DNA from: Bryopsis sp. KO-2023
Lineage: Eukaryota > Chlorophyta > Ulvophyceae > Bryopsidales > Bryopsidaceae
DNA: 64,000 bases
Reading direction: 5' to 3'
NCBI GenBank assembly: GCA_030272585.1
Contig: BSYQ01000004.1
Location: forward strand, 5,890,001-5,954,000
Of this stretch, positions 34,639-43,851 are shown one piece after another. A program made the position numbers and the translations under genes. The notes beneath the pieces are model-generated. The model ran no database searches, was not told where the DNA came from, and worked only from the letters and a program-made list of their open reading frames with translations. How positions within the stretch are numbered: the first letter of the stretch is position 1; the number at the start of each line of letters is the position of its first letter.

Positions 34639-35211
34639 CTAACCCAAAGAACAGAGACAGTCCTGAACGATGTCCCCAGTTTCAGAAACAATAGTTTCAC
34701 CATCCAATACCCCGCCACAAAGCTGCAAAATGTCGTTTTGCTTTTGATGAGACAAAAATCCCTCTGCGGGAATCATCCCATTTTCGATAAATGATTGCCA
34801 GGAATCACCAGTTTCAGTTTGAGACAAACACCCTGCTCGGGACCAGGGCCATCGACCTCCACTCAAAAAAGTAAAGTAACCTCCGACCGTAAAGGTCCAA
34901 AACAAGGTGGAAAAGGCGAATTTAGTGTTGGCGAAAAAATTACAGAGAAAAGTCACACTCTCATTCTCTCGACTTGAGTGATTGCGGGTGTGGCCCCATC
35001 GAATCTCCGATGACGCAACGCTCCTTTCGGACACGAATAATCGGTCAGAGCGTGCCAAAGGGTGGTTTGGTCCAGACCATACATATGCGTGATAGTGCGC
35101 GTAAGGAACTCGTGTGAGGTTCGTGTTGCAAGTAAATGTGGCGATCGCACTCATGTGACCTTGGCGTGCTGTGGATTGACACGGGGTCGGCATGTCCGAC
35201 TGTCGCCGCAT
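34639..35211 (-). CDS. Hypothetical 190-aa protein
   Basis: Single open frame from ATG at 35211 to TAG at 34639. No family recognised. The N-terminal half includes NTNLTRVPYAHYHAYVWSGP. The C-terminal half (SQTETGDSWQSFIENGMIPA, then a QNDILQLCGGVLDGE stretch) has ordinary globular composition. There is one hydrophobic, Phe-rich stretch near the middle (residues ~90-115) but no clear signal peptide. It is convergent with the mitochondrial-type gene and divergent from Ala-rich gene 2. A real gene is plausible because of length and composition, but introns could exist and chance cannot be excluded. Confidence 0.4.
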   Translation of the reverse strand: MRRQSDMPTPCQSTARQGHMSAIATFTCNTNLTRVPYAHYHAYVWSGPNHPLARSDRLFVSERSVASSEIRWGHTRNHSSRENESVTFLCNFFANTKFAFSTLFWTFTVGGYFTFLSGGRWPWSRAGCLSQTETGDSWQSFIENGMIPAEGFLSHQKQNDILQLCGGVLDGETIVSETGDIVQDCLCSLG

Positions 35212-36473
35212 GAGTCAGACATGTGGGAGTGCGAAAAAGGGTGAGTTGTTGGATTTTTGACGGCAGTTCCTTTTCTGTTGCGAAATCACGTTGCCATGCA
35301 CGCGGCGATTTTCATTGCGAAGTGGCGCAGGCGACGAGAGTTTCGCACGCGCAAATCAAATAAAACTGCGATGGCGGTTGCTATAGACAACAAACAATCA
35401 GAACGTGTTCAAGTTCTATCGTCGGCATCCGAAGAAGCAAGAGCTGTGCCGTTTGCCTTCAACGACGAGAACCAACAGACCTCCATAAACTCACCACCGA
35501 CGACAATATGGCGAACTCCGTGATGCGTTCTTTGGTTTTGGTAGCACTTATTGGCGTGGCTCTAGCGAGTCCAGGTATTCAAAAGATCAGTTTCTGCTCG
35601 TGCTACTGGACGGCATGCATACATTCCTTCATACCTAGGGACGGCAAAGGCTGAGAATCTATGGTTGCTGCTCGCAGGTTCCAGTGCTCGCCGTCTTGCA
35701 GCGAGTGCCAGAGCAAGTTCTTCATCTAAATCCACGGTGGGGCCCCACTCTTGTCACTCGGAAAACCATGTGCGCTGTGTTGGGTGAATACAAAATCTTG
35801 AGAATATTACTCATGCTGTTGCAGTCAATCGCCGTCAACGACATCGTAACGGCGGTCGCGGAGGCATTCGCAGTGGCTGAAGGGGCTGGCGCCATCGCTG
35901 CCGCAGGTGCCGCCGCCGAGGTTGTGGGACAGGCGTACGCCGAAGCCATTGCCTCTGTGAAAGGCTCCGCAATCGTCACCGGAAACGGGAAGGCTTCAGT
36001 GTCGGCAAGGTTGGTATCTTGCAGCGTGGGATTCTGACAGAGAATCAGTCTAAAGCTCAAACGTGTTCTTGTGTTGACGAGTGAAGCTTGGGTTTTTTTC
36101 AGTGCTCAAGCCGAAGCCACTGCCCTGGTCACTGCCCAGGCCATCGCACGCGGTGTAGCCCAGGCAACCAGCGATAACACTGCAGCGTTGGCCGCCGTTG
36201 AAGTAGAGGAGCTTGCTTTCGCTATCGCAGATGCCCAAGCTGATGCTTCTCTTGAACTCAGCACCACTGGGGGTAAAGCGGAAGGAAGCCAAGTGAGCGT
36301 CGCCAAAGCCGTCGCTACGGTTGTTGCCACCGCGGTTGCCGACGCCATTGCCATCAACACTTTGAGTGAGTTCCCTGTGCTGCCTGGTTACTTATGCCTG
36401 ACTGATTTCCTGTGTTGAAAAATAGGGCTCACTAACGTGATGATATTCCGTGTGACCTTTTGCAGACGAATCC

Positions 36474-36487
36474 ATCGTCGAGACGGA
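36474..36487. repeat. Target-site duplication, left copy
   Basis: ATCGTCGAGACGGA, repeated exactly at 39491-39504 on the other side of the retroelement. Confidence 0.97.
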
Positions 36488-36512
36488 TAAATTAAACGGT
36501 TTTTCGGTTAAA

Positions 36513-38948
36513 TTGCCACTCATTTTGCAAGCTATTCGGGAGTCGTCTACAGTTGACGAGGCTTTTTTGGCTCTTAAGACTCATGTGGATAGTTTACTGA
36601 CATGGGGCTCCCAGAAATCTTCTCGATGCCAACCTTGGTTTGATAGGGACTGTTATCATGCACGCCAAGTCTACCGTCGTGCTTGCAGAACTAATGGTGG
36701 ATCAGATTATGCACGGGTTTTGCGTAATCGGTTTTATTCGTTGCTGCGGACTAAGAGGAAAGCGTATTCTTCCTCTCAAGGTAAAAGGATGACCTCATTA
36801 TACTATGAGGACCCCAAACGTTTTTTCCGCCTTTTTTATCCCCGAAATCGCTCTGGTTGTGAGAGAAACTGTATTTCCTTACTTGAGTGGGAGCAATATT
36901 ATAAAACTTTTTTTAGTCCTATGAGTGATTTGAGGGATTTTCGAACCGATTCTACTGGGTTTTTTCCTCCTGATGTGGTTATGTCCCCTTCTCAATTACT
37001 TTCTTTGTCTAGGCCAGTTGAGATTGAGGAGATTAATAGTGCTATTTTGAAGTTAAAACATGGTCGGGCTTCCGGTCATGATCTTTGGCCATCTACTCTC
37101 TTTAGAAATGATTGCGAGCCTCTGAGATTAGCTTGGTGTGAAGTACTATCTACCCTTTTTTCTAGATGTTTACAAGAGGAAGCAGTTCCATTTTCCTGGT
37201 TATTAGGTGAACTTGTTCCAGTCTATAAAGGCAAAGGTAGTCGCCTTGATCCCTCCAGTTTTAGGCCGTTGACTATTAGTCCTCATATATACAAGCTTTT
37301 TGCTTATGTACTTTTGAATCGTGTCCAAGATCCCTTTTCTACGATTAGACATGTTTGTCAAGGGGGTTTTGGTAAATTTTGCTTACCGGAATTTTTTGTC
37401 TTCTCGGTTTGGGCTCTTATTTTTCTGTCAAAAAAATCTAAGAAGGGGTTAATTTTAATCTTCTTAGATTTATTAAAAGCCTTTGATCGAGTTTCTCATC
37501 CCCATCTCTTTTTTGAGTTAGCAAGGACTGGGGTGCCAGACAAGATTTTGAAGGTTTTGGCTTTTATTTATGCGAATGCTATATCTCGAGTTCGATGTAC
37601 TTCTGGTATTTCGAATAATTTTATTCAAGGTAGAGGGGTACGTCAGGGTTGTCCTCTTAGTCCGGAATTATATAAGGCTTATCATGATAATTTGATTCGT
37701 GCTATTGAACATTCTGGGATTAGACCTATTTCTTTTGATAATGTATGTATTCCGGCGTTAGCGTTTGCTGATGATACTATGATTCCGATTCAGTATACGG
37801 AAGATTTGAATTGTCTTAATGACGCTTTAGCGGGTTGTTCTGCTAGTTGGGGGATTGCTGAGAACGTTTCGAAAAGGGGTGTGGTGGTGATTAACTTTCC
37901 TAATGTTCATGGAGTACAGATTGGTGATTCTTTTATAACGGCTACTAAAACTTTTCGCTATTTAGGGGTTTTTTTTGGTACTGGGTCAAACATTTTCTTA
38001 CCGCACTTTCAACATATTGGTCGTAAAATGTCTTCTTCTCTTGGATTGCTTTATAGTCATTTGTCGAAACATAAAATTGAAGATCCTCGGGTTAAATATA
38101 ATTTGTTTAAACAATTCGTTTTTGGTTCAATAAATTTTGGGAGTGCTATTTGGTATTTGTTTTTGACTAAAGGACAGAGGGATTCGCTCGAGCGGTCTCA
38201 TTTGGCTTTTTTACGGTTTTGTTTAAATTTGCCTCGGCGTGCTCCCACGGAGGTGTTATATGCGGATATGGGGACTTACCCTTTAGAGTTTTTTTTTAGG
38301 CGTCTAATTTTTAGATTCTGGAATAAACTTTTTTCTCTTCCTGAGGAACATCCATCTAAGGCTATTTTTAATAGTCTTTTGGATGAACATAGGTGTGGTT
38401 CGTCTTGGGTGGTCAGGGTTGAGTCTTTGGTGAAAGAGCACTTAATTTCTTTTTCTGGAAAGAGCATTATTGATATTAGGCTGTGGTCTTCTAATTTTAA
38501 GAATCATTTTTCGAGGTTGACTTTTTCGTCGGAGAAGTCCCATGTTCGATATTTTTTTAGTCAAATCAAACGGAATATTCGATTCTTGGATTGCCTTTCT
38601 GTCCTTTCGACAAGTTCTCTGCGAAAAATTTATTGTGCCTTTCGGGCGGGGGTTCATGGTCTTCAGGTAGATTCGGGTCGGTTACAACATCCTCTTGTGG
38701 TGCGGGAATTACGATTCTGCAGGGTATGTGGTTTTGGGGTAGTGGAGGATGAGTTCCATTTTCTTTATGTGTGTCCGGCATATAATTTTTTGCGTATTCG
38801 CTGGTCAGAGTTTTTCCGTTGTCGCAATCTTTTCTTTCTCTTCAATAGGGTTGATCAGATTAAGGTTGCACGTATGTTGAAGGATTTTTTCCTCTTACGG
38901 AGGGCTGTCTTGTGTATTCGGGAGAACAATGCTGCGGGTTCTTCTTAA
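36513..38948 (+). CDS. Non-LTR reverse transcriptase (truncated ORF)
   Basis: 811 codons to the TAA at 38946, with no ATG at the left edge; the frame is open back through the target site into the host exon. Domains: linker, then RT with VPVYKGKGSRLDPSSFRPLT, the motif A region FLDLLKAFDRVSH, the motif B region GRGVRQGCPLSPELY and catalytic FADD (LAFADDTMI). Thumb and connection regions follow, then a C-terminal zinc-knuckle-like CRVC...EDEFHFLYVCPAY typical of LINE-type proteins. No apurinic-type endonuclease is present and I see no RNase H signature. Catalytic Asp residues are intact. The last 20 nt overlap the dUTPase ORF in another frame. Confidence 0.93.
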   Translation: MPLILQAIRESSTVDEAFLALKTHVDSLLTWGSQKSSRCQPWFDRDCYHARQVYRRACRTNGGSDYARVLRNRFYSLLRTKRKAYSSSQGKRMTSLYYEDPKRFFRLFYPRNRSGCERNCISLLEWEQYYKTFFSPMSDLRDFRTDSTGFFPPDVVMSPSQLLSLSRPVEIEEINSAILKLKHGRASGHDLWPSTLFRNDCEPLRLAWCEVLSTLFSRCLQEEAVPFSWLLGELVPVYKGKGSRLDPSSFRPLTISPHIYKLFAYVLLNRVQDPFSTIRHVCQGGFGKFCLPEFFVFSVWALIFLSKKSKKGLILIFLDLLKAFDRVSHPHLFFELARTGVPDKILKVLAFIYANAISRVRCTSGISNNFIQGRGVRQGCPLSPELYKAYHDNLIRAIEHSGIRPISFDNVCIPALAFADDTMIPIQYTEDLNCLNDALAGCSASWGIAENVSKRGVVVINFPNVHGVQIGDSFITATKTFRYLGVFFGTGSNIFLPHFQHIGRKMSSSLGLLYSHLSKHKIEDPRVKYNLFKQFVFGSINFGSAIWYLFLTKGQRDSLERSHLAFLRFCLNLPRRAPTEVLYADMGTYPLEFFFRRLIFRFWNKLFSLPEEHPSKAIFNSLLDEHRCGSSWVVRVESLVKEHLISFSGKSIIDIRLWSSNFKNHFSRLTFSSEKSHVRYFFSQIKRNIRFLDCLSVLSTSSLRKIYCAFRAGVHGLQVDSGRLQHPLVVRELRFCRVCGFGVVEDEFHFLYVCPAYNFLRIRWSEFFRCRNLFFLFNRVDQIKVARMLKDFFLLRRAVLCIRENNAAGSS

Positions 38949-39348
38949 ACATGATGCTGCTCGAGTTCCGACTCGGGCTTCCTTGGGTTCGGCGGGCTAT
39001 GACCTTTACTCGCCCCAGGATTATGTTATTCCAGCTTGGAATAACGGTCTGGTTGATATGGGTGTGGCGGTTGAAATCCCTCAAGGTTATTATGGTCGGT
39101 TGGAAATTCGTTCGGGTCTCTGTGCCAGGTTCAAGTTATTTCTGGGTGCTGGGGTTATTGACAGTGACTATAGGGGTTCTTTGATTGCGGTTCTTTTTAA
39201 CTTCTCCTCTGAAGATTTTTACATTAAAGCGGGTGATAGGGTGGTTCAATTACTTTTGGAAAAAATTGTTACTCCTCAAGTAATTATTGCAGATTCTTTG
39301 TCCCTTACGGATCGTGGTTTGGGTAGTTTTGGGTCTACCGGCAGTTAG
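38929..39348 (+). CDS. dUTPase encoded by the retroelement
   Basis: 139 aa, ATG at 38929, TAG at 39346. dUTPase hydrolyses dUTP to dUMP and limits uracil in DNA. All five trimeric dUTPase motifs are visible in order: SLGSAGYDL (I), GRLEIRSGLC (II), GAGVIDSDYRGSLIAVLFN (III, with the catalytic Asp and the Tyr), GDRVVQLLLEK (IV) and RGLGSFGSTGS (V). The protein looks complete and active. It starts inside the RT ORF (20-nt overlap), so it is probably made by reinitiation or as a downstream cistron of the element RNA. Its codon use matches the RT ORF, so it belongs to the element rather than the host. Confidence 0.95.
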   Translation: MLRVLLKHDAARVPTRASLGSAGYDLYSPQDYVIPAWNNGLVDMGVAVEIPQGYYGRLEIRSGLCARFKLFLGAGVIDSDYRGSLIAVLFNFSSEDFYIKAGDRVVQLLLEKIVTPQVIIADSLSLTDRGLGSFGSTGS

Positions 39349-39490
39349 TGCCTGATGCTCTGTGTTTTTTGTTTTTTTTTTGTTTTTGTTTGTTTTTTGG
39401 TTCCAAACATTCGTCTGTTCACATTGGTGTACATTTTTCCGCAATAGAAGCTGGGTGGCTTCTTCGCGTGTAATTATGTTATGTTATGTT

Positions 39491-39504
39491 ATCGTCGAGA
39501 CGGA
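39491..39504. repeat. Target-site duplication, right copy
   Basis: Exact 14-bp match to 36474-36487; the host coding sequence resumes immediately after it. Confidence 0.97.
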
Positions 39505-39763
39505 CGTTGAGGCCACCATCGATGTGGACGAGTCCGCTGAAGTGGACAGCCAAGCCCAGGTCATCATCGAGGGCGATGGATCTGCGGACGCCAGTGGTAA
39601 CGCCGACGCCATCGCCGCCACCCTCAACGAGTGCGACGGTGCACTTGCCAAATGCTGCGGAACAAAGGACTGTGGAAGAAGGAGATACTCCAAGGTGCCC
39701 GACACCAACGGAGAGGTCTGGAAAGATAACTTCAGGCCCGGAGTTGCTTGCACTTGCGCTTAA

Positions 39764-40629
39764 GCGGAAGGATCTCAAACTCAACTGATATGTTAGGGGG
39801 CTTCTTTAGAGGACTGTACTGTACGAAAACGCGCGGACGTATAAGCTTTTTTTGGAGAAAGAACAAAGAGAAAGTGTTTTATGTGTTTCGGGATGTATCA
39901 ACCTTGGGGGAGGAGGAATAAACTTGGTTGGTATTCAATGTGTTTTGTGTTTTTTTGGGAGTGGGTGGGACTGGAGATGACTGTAGTCATTGAAAGAACT
40001 CCAAAACTTGCTCGGGGTAGGGGGTTATGACTAGAAATGGAATTGTATGAAGCAACTACTTGTTTAACACATCAATTATATTTAGTTTGCTGTGATTCTC
40101 ATTGTTGAAAGCAACTGCTGACACAATCAGTGAAACATCCATCTCTGTGCATTTTCTCCCCAGCTTATCAACACCCATGCATTTTCTAGAAATGTTTCAA
40201 AATTATTTTCGACCAGTTTGTACAACTGACAGTACACTGTGTGGCTATATCTTGGTAGCTTGATTTTTTCGGACCCAAATAATTTCTCTTTCTTTTTTTC
40301 TTTTTTCATTCTTTTTTCCTTTTTTCTTTGTGTGGAAAACCTCTTTCATTGATTTCAATCATTGCATATACTGTCTGATCACTGTACAAAAACATTTAGA
40401 AAAATAATTAAAAAAATACTATTACTTTATTAGTATGTTTTGCAACTTCATCTTCCCCCAATCATCCTCTGAACACTTTTCTTAAACTGAAAAAAAAATT
40501 AATAAGAAGATAAGTGTAGTGAATTGTGTATTATCATAATCTCTTACAACAATTTTTTTCCACACAAACAAAGTCAAAAGCATGTTTACAATTCCGATTG
40601 AAATGGTTTAACATTTGCCAAAGATAACT
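39764..40629. other. Intergenic, no gene
   Basis: 3' flanks of Ala-rich gene 2 and of the minus-strand lumen protein gene. T-rich, with no supportable ORF. Confidence 0.6.
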
Positions 40630-42577
40630 TCAGTTTGGAGGAGGGCTGCCAGGTGTCAAAGAGTCGATCAACACTTTGAAAGCTGGTGTTCCCCATTTTT
40701 CGTCTTGAAACTGAATCAATCCTTCATTGTTCAGGGTGTACACTACTGTTCCTACAAATATCAAGGCAAAAAAACAGTAAACGGACCAAAAGCGTTGCGA
40801 TTTCTTCACTGATTGCTGTACATATATAACCTTCTTTTTTTCATTTTTTTGATTTTCTTCCCTGCTGCCCTCAACAACAGAGGCAAGATCGCAATGAAAG
40901 CGATGGATTGTGTCGTTTCCATAGTGGTTATAATTCCTCTCTCAAAACCAACACACCTGTTTGTTCGGGGGGGGGGGGGGGGGGGAGGATAATCAGCAAC
41001 ATGAAACTGCTCCAAAAATGCTTTTCCCTCCTTTCATGAAACTTATTGTAATTTGAACAGGTCACCACCACACCACATATCGCTGAAATACACAATAGCC
41101 AGGTTCCATCCATCCTCCCCTCTACCGATGCGAACACATTTCAAAGGGAAATAATAACAGAAAACAGTCTTTCCCGGCCATTCATGGGTTGTTTAAATCT
41201 ACGTTTACGGGTGGAAGCTGCTGATTTCGGCGTACCTTCGACTGGGGGTATATTTGGGTTCCAAGGGAACTTCAAGTAGCCGGAGAGGGTCCATTCCGCC
41301 TCGATGGTGGTAGCACTTGCCACCCGCATATCCTTCAAAACGATGTCTGAATTTTTCGGGTCGAAAAGAATTCCCAGGGCCTGTGTTGACACACACACAC
41401 AATAACACTAACTGTTGACTTCACAGACAAAACATATGTGTGTGTGTGGAAGGGGGGCAGTTTTATTATTCAGATTTGCTTCATTGGTTTCTGCCCTGCT
41501 TGGAAAGAAAAAAAAAAAAATTATGAATTCCAGCGAGAAAAAACTGGGATGACTGAATAAAACAATTTCTTTTTCAGTTTTTTTTGCGAATAATGCAAAT
41601 CGTCTCTGGTTTTGCTATCGGACCGGTCCAATACGATTCACCGGAGTGCAAAAACTATTTTTCTTTGTAAAATAAAATAAATAATTTCATGAATGAACAA
41701 AGTCGAGGGCTGATAAGACCCTCAAGAATGAATGCCGTCAATTTGTTCATTTTGATAAAAAGCTTTTAACAAAGATGCAAAAAAAATAAAAAATGATTGA
41801 GTGCAAAAATGGACCTTGACATATTTGCTCAGCCCTGTCGTGTCATTGGTTGGATCTCGAAACCTGTTCTTCAAACATTTGGGAAAAGAAATCATAAAAA
41901 CAAAAAAAACAGGCGAACTGAAGGATCGTGAAAAAAAAAGGCTGTAAAACTCATGCAACAGTGATTGTTTTTATGTGTATGTATATGTACACACACTCTA
42001 CTAAGCTTGAATTTTTTATAGCCAGTAGCAGAAAACTGTGGGTTTTCACGAATTTTTTTTAATGATGCCAAAAAACAGAAAGAAATGGAACAAGGTTACC
42101 TGCAGTCGTCTGCAAATATTTCTGGAGTCAGATTTCCAGTAATGAAATATTTCCGCTCCGTGAAATCTTTTTCAAGCACATCCTGAAAAATTTCCCAAAT
42201 TCAGGCTTAACCACAGTGCAAATTACCCAAACCTCCCAAAAAGTATATTGAAAAAAACAAAATCTTGACGACTTTACTGACGGCTTTTGTTCCCCTCCAC
42301 AAACCTTGATCTCCTCGACGGAAAGCCCGGTCCTCTTTTCGCCGCCGATATGCTCAGCTTTTCCCAGAGGAACCAACTCCACAGCGTTAACCGATTCAAT
42401 TCCCAACAAGGACGAAAGCGCTACAGATCCTGACAACAAGCTTCGCCGAGAAAGACCTCTATCCACTTTGGCGGCAGCGCGGGATGGAGCGGAGTGCCTG
42501 CACCTGACCCGGCTTCTGGTCGATGGTAATGCTGGCGCAGAGACGGATCGGGCAAAGCATGTGCTTTCCACCAACAT
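40630..42577 (-). CDS. Thylakoid-lumen NTF2-like (DUF2358) protein
   Basis: Five exons: 42577-42305, 42182-42100, 41863-41815, 41380-41236 and 40751-40630 (TGA); 672 nt, 223 aa, all phases closing. The N-terminus is a bipartite plastid and lumen signal: an Arg/Ser/Ala-rich stretch, then a twin-Arg SRRSLLSGSVALSSLL and an Ala-containing cleavage region (ESVNAVE). The mature part matches plant chloroplast NTF2-fold proteins with a DUF2358 domain: DVLEKDFTERKYFITGNLTP, EIFADDCRFRDPTNDTTGLS, KYVKALGILFDPKNSDIVL, WTLSGYLKFPWNP, and TVVYTLNNEGLIQFQDEKWG. The role is not defined; a small-ligand-binding or assembly role in the lumen is possible. The twin-Arg suggests import by the Tat pathway. Confidence 0.88.
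40967..40985. repeat. Poly-G tract in intron
   Basis: A G run after TTGTTC, inside the last intron of the lumen protein gene (a C run on its coding strand). Its right flank resembles that of the 28-G tract at 44140. Confidence 0.9.
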
Positions 42578-43851
42578 GTTGAATTGAAATCGAACAGACT
42601 GCCCCAAGCCACGATCGCAGGTGTCTTAAATCCATTATTTTTCCAAGCGATAAAGAAGGGTGTTCCACTCGATCGGATTGGATGCGAGAAAGAGGTCCAA
42701 AACATGTAAAGAAACTGGAGGAGCCGAGCCGCTTTACACTTTTAAGCATGTGGGACGCTTTCAGGAAAGAAACGTCCAGGCAATTTTCAGGTGGGGCTGG
42801 GATGAGAAGGAGCTCCATTTTTACATGCATAATACATATATATATCTGCATCGAAAATTTGAACAGACCACGGTTGCCTCCTTGGACCATCAGGCCCCTC
42901 CTGGATGAAAATCACCACTTTCAAAAACACCCAGAAGTAGAAGAAATGCCACCAGCAGTCCATCCAGTTGATCGACTTTCGATTTTTTCACATAACAAGC
43001 ATACTTGGATGTAAGAAAACTGGGTAAAACGAAAACAAACTTACAGAACCAAGTGTCTTTTCCCCTTCGTTATTTCGTATTTATTGCCTTTCCTTCCCTC
43101 TGCACTACAGCACTACTTCTTGTACCTGATCATATTCTGCCCTTCTTCTCACTCTTCTTACACACCCCTGAGTACTTCGTTAAATGTGCGTCCTTTAACT
43201 CACTACGTTCCAGAAATTCTTACATTGGACTGACCAAAAATCCTCTTGAGGAAGCAACCACAAAATGCTCCGACCACAATGTGTTTCAATCAGATCTCGA
43301 CATGATTTCTCCTCGAGGGTGCTTCCACCATTATTCGATGTTTGTTTGTTTGTTTTCACTAGTGCTGATAAAACTCCAGCACAACTTTCATGTTCCGAAA
43401 TGGCATTCATATCTTCGGAAAAAAAATACTCTAGTTCGTCCCCCCTTCCATTCTATTCTCTCTTGATGCATTTGTAAAGCAACAGATCCTCGATATATTT
43501 CCAGCCTAAATCCATCCTCACAACCCTATATGTTGAGCACCAAGGTTTTCTTGATTGTGAACGACTTCTTCTTTTGTTGGGAGGGGCTGTGAGGGAGAAG
43601 GCGGCGGAAGACGTCATAAACGTCATTTTCATCCGCAGGTCGGCTCAGGCGCGAAGATGAGAACGGGTGGAAATCAACCCAGCGAAATTATTCGCACTTT
43701 TCTCCGCAACCTCGGGCACTCCATGGACTGGAAGGAAGCGTCATATCCGGCGAAAGGTTGGGTGACCCACTGATTGCAATCTTGGACGACCCAGCAACTG
43801 CTCGTGAACTCTCCCTTGGGTTTCTTCAACCTTTTTATGCTGATTCTCAAC
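42578..43851. other. Divergent intergenic region
   Basis: Between the minus-strand lumen protein and the plus-strand Cys-repeat gene. Two ACGTCAT-type (TGACG-like) motifs sit close together near 43609-43625, about 230 bp before the Cys-repeat ATG, and could be bZIP sites. Plus-strand frames here have no supporting splice or motif evidence. Confidence 0.4.

Larger units (their letters stand above)
36488..39490 (+). mobile_element. 5'-truncated non-LTR retrotransposon with dUTPase
   Basis: About 3.0 kb between perfect 14-bp target duplications. It carries a reverse-transcriptase frame, an overlapping dUTPase frame, a T/G-rich 3' UTR and a terminal simple repeat of TTATG units (…attatgttatgttatgtt). 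There are no long terminal repeats. The 5' end starts inside the linker before the RT domain, so the endonuclease and anything upstream are missing, as in ordinary 5' truncation. Intact frames and an exact target duplication indicate a recent insertion. Codon use is strongly T/A-ending, unlike the GC-rich host exons. Confidence 0.95.
35508..39763 (+). pseudogene. Secreted Ala-rich protein 2, split by a retroelement
   Basis: Paralog of Ala-rich protein 1. Exons: 35508-35574 (signal peptide MANSVMRSLVLVALIGVALA), 35678-35736, 35825-36009, 36103-36365, and a last exon 36466-36487 + 39505-39763. The last exon is cut by a 3.0-kb retroelement. Removing the insert and one target copy gives 855 nt / 284 aa, the same total and the same 281-nt last exon as the paralog at 6690-7807. 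The Ala block reads VAEAFAVAEGAGAIAAAGAA and QAEATALVTAQAIARGVAQA. The tail is acidic (VDESAEVDSQAQVIIEGDGS) and then Cys-rich (C-DGALAK-CC...C...W...CTCA). The insertion does not introduce an immediate stop: the host frame runs straight into the reverse-transcriptase frame. The native C-terminus is lost from any transcript not lacking the insert. Confidence 0.9.

Noticed and set aside
36488..39490. LTR retrotransposon or retrovirus-like element
   Set aside because: No terminal rep, no gag/protease/integrase signatures; a TTATG tail, target duplication and LINE-type C-terminal zinc knuckle indicate a non-LTR element.
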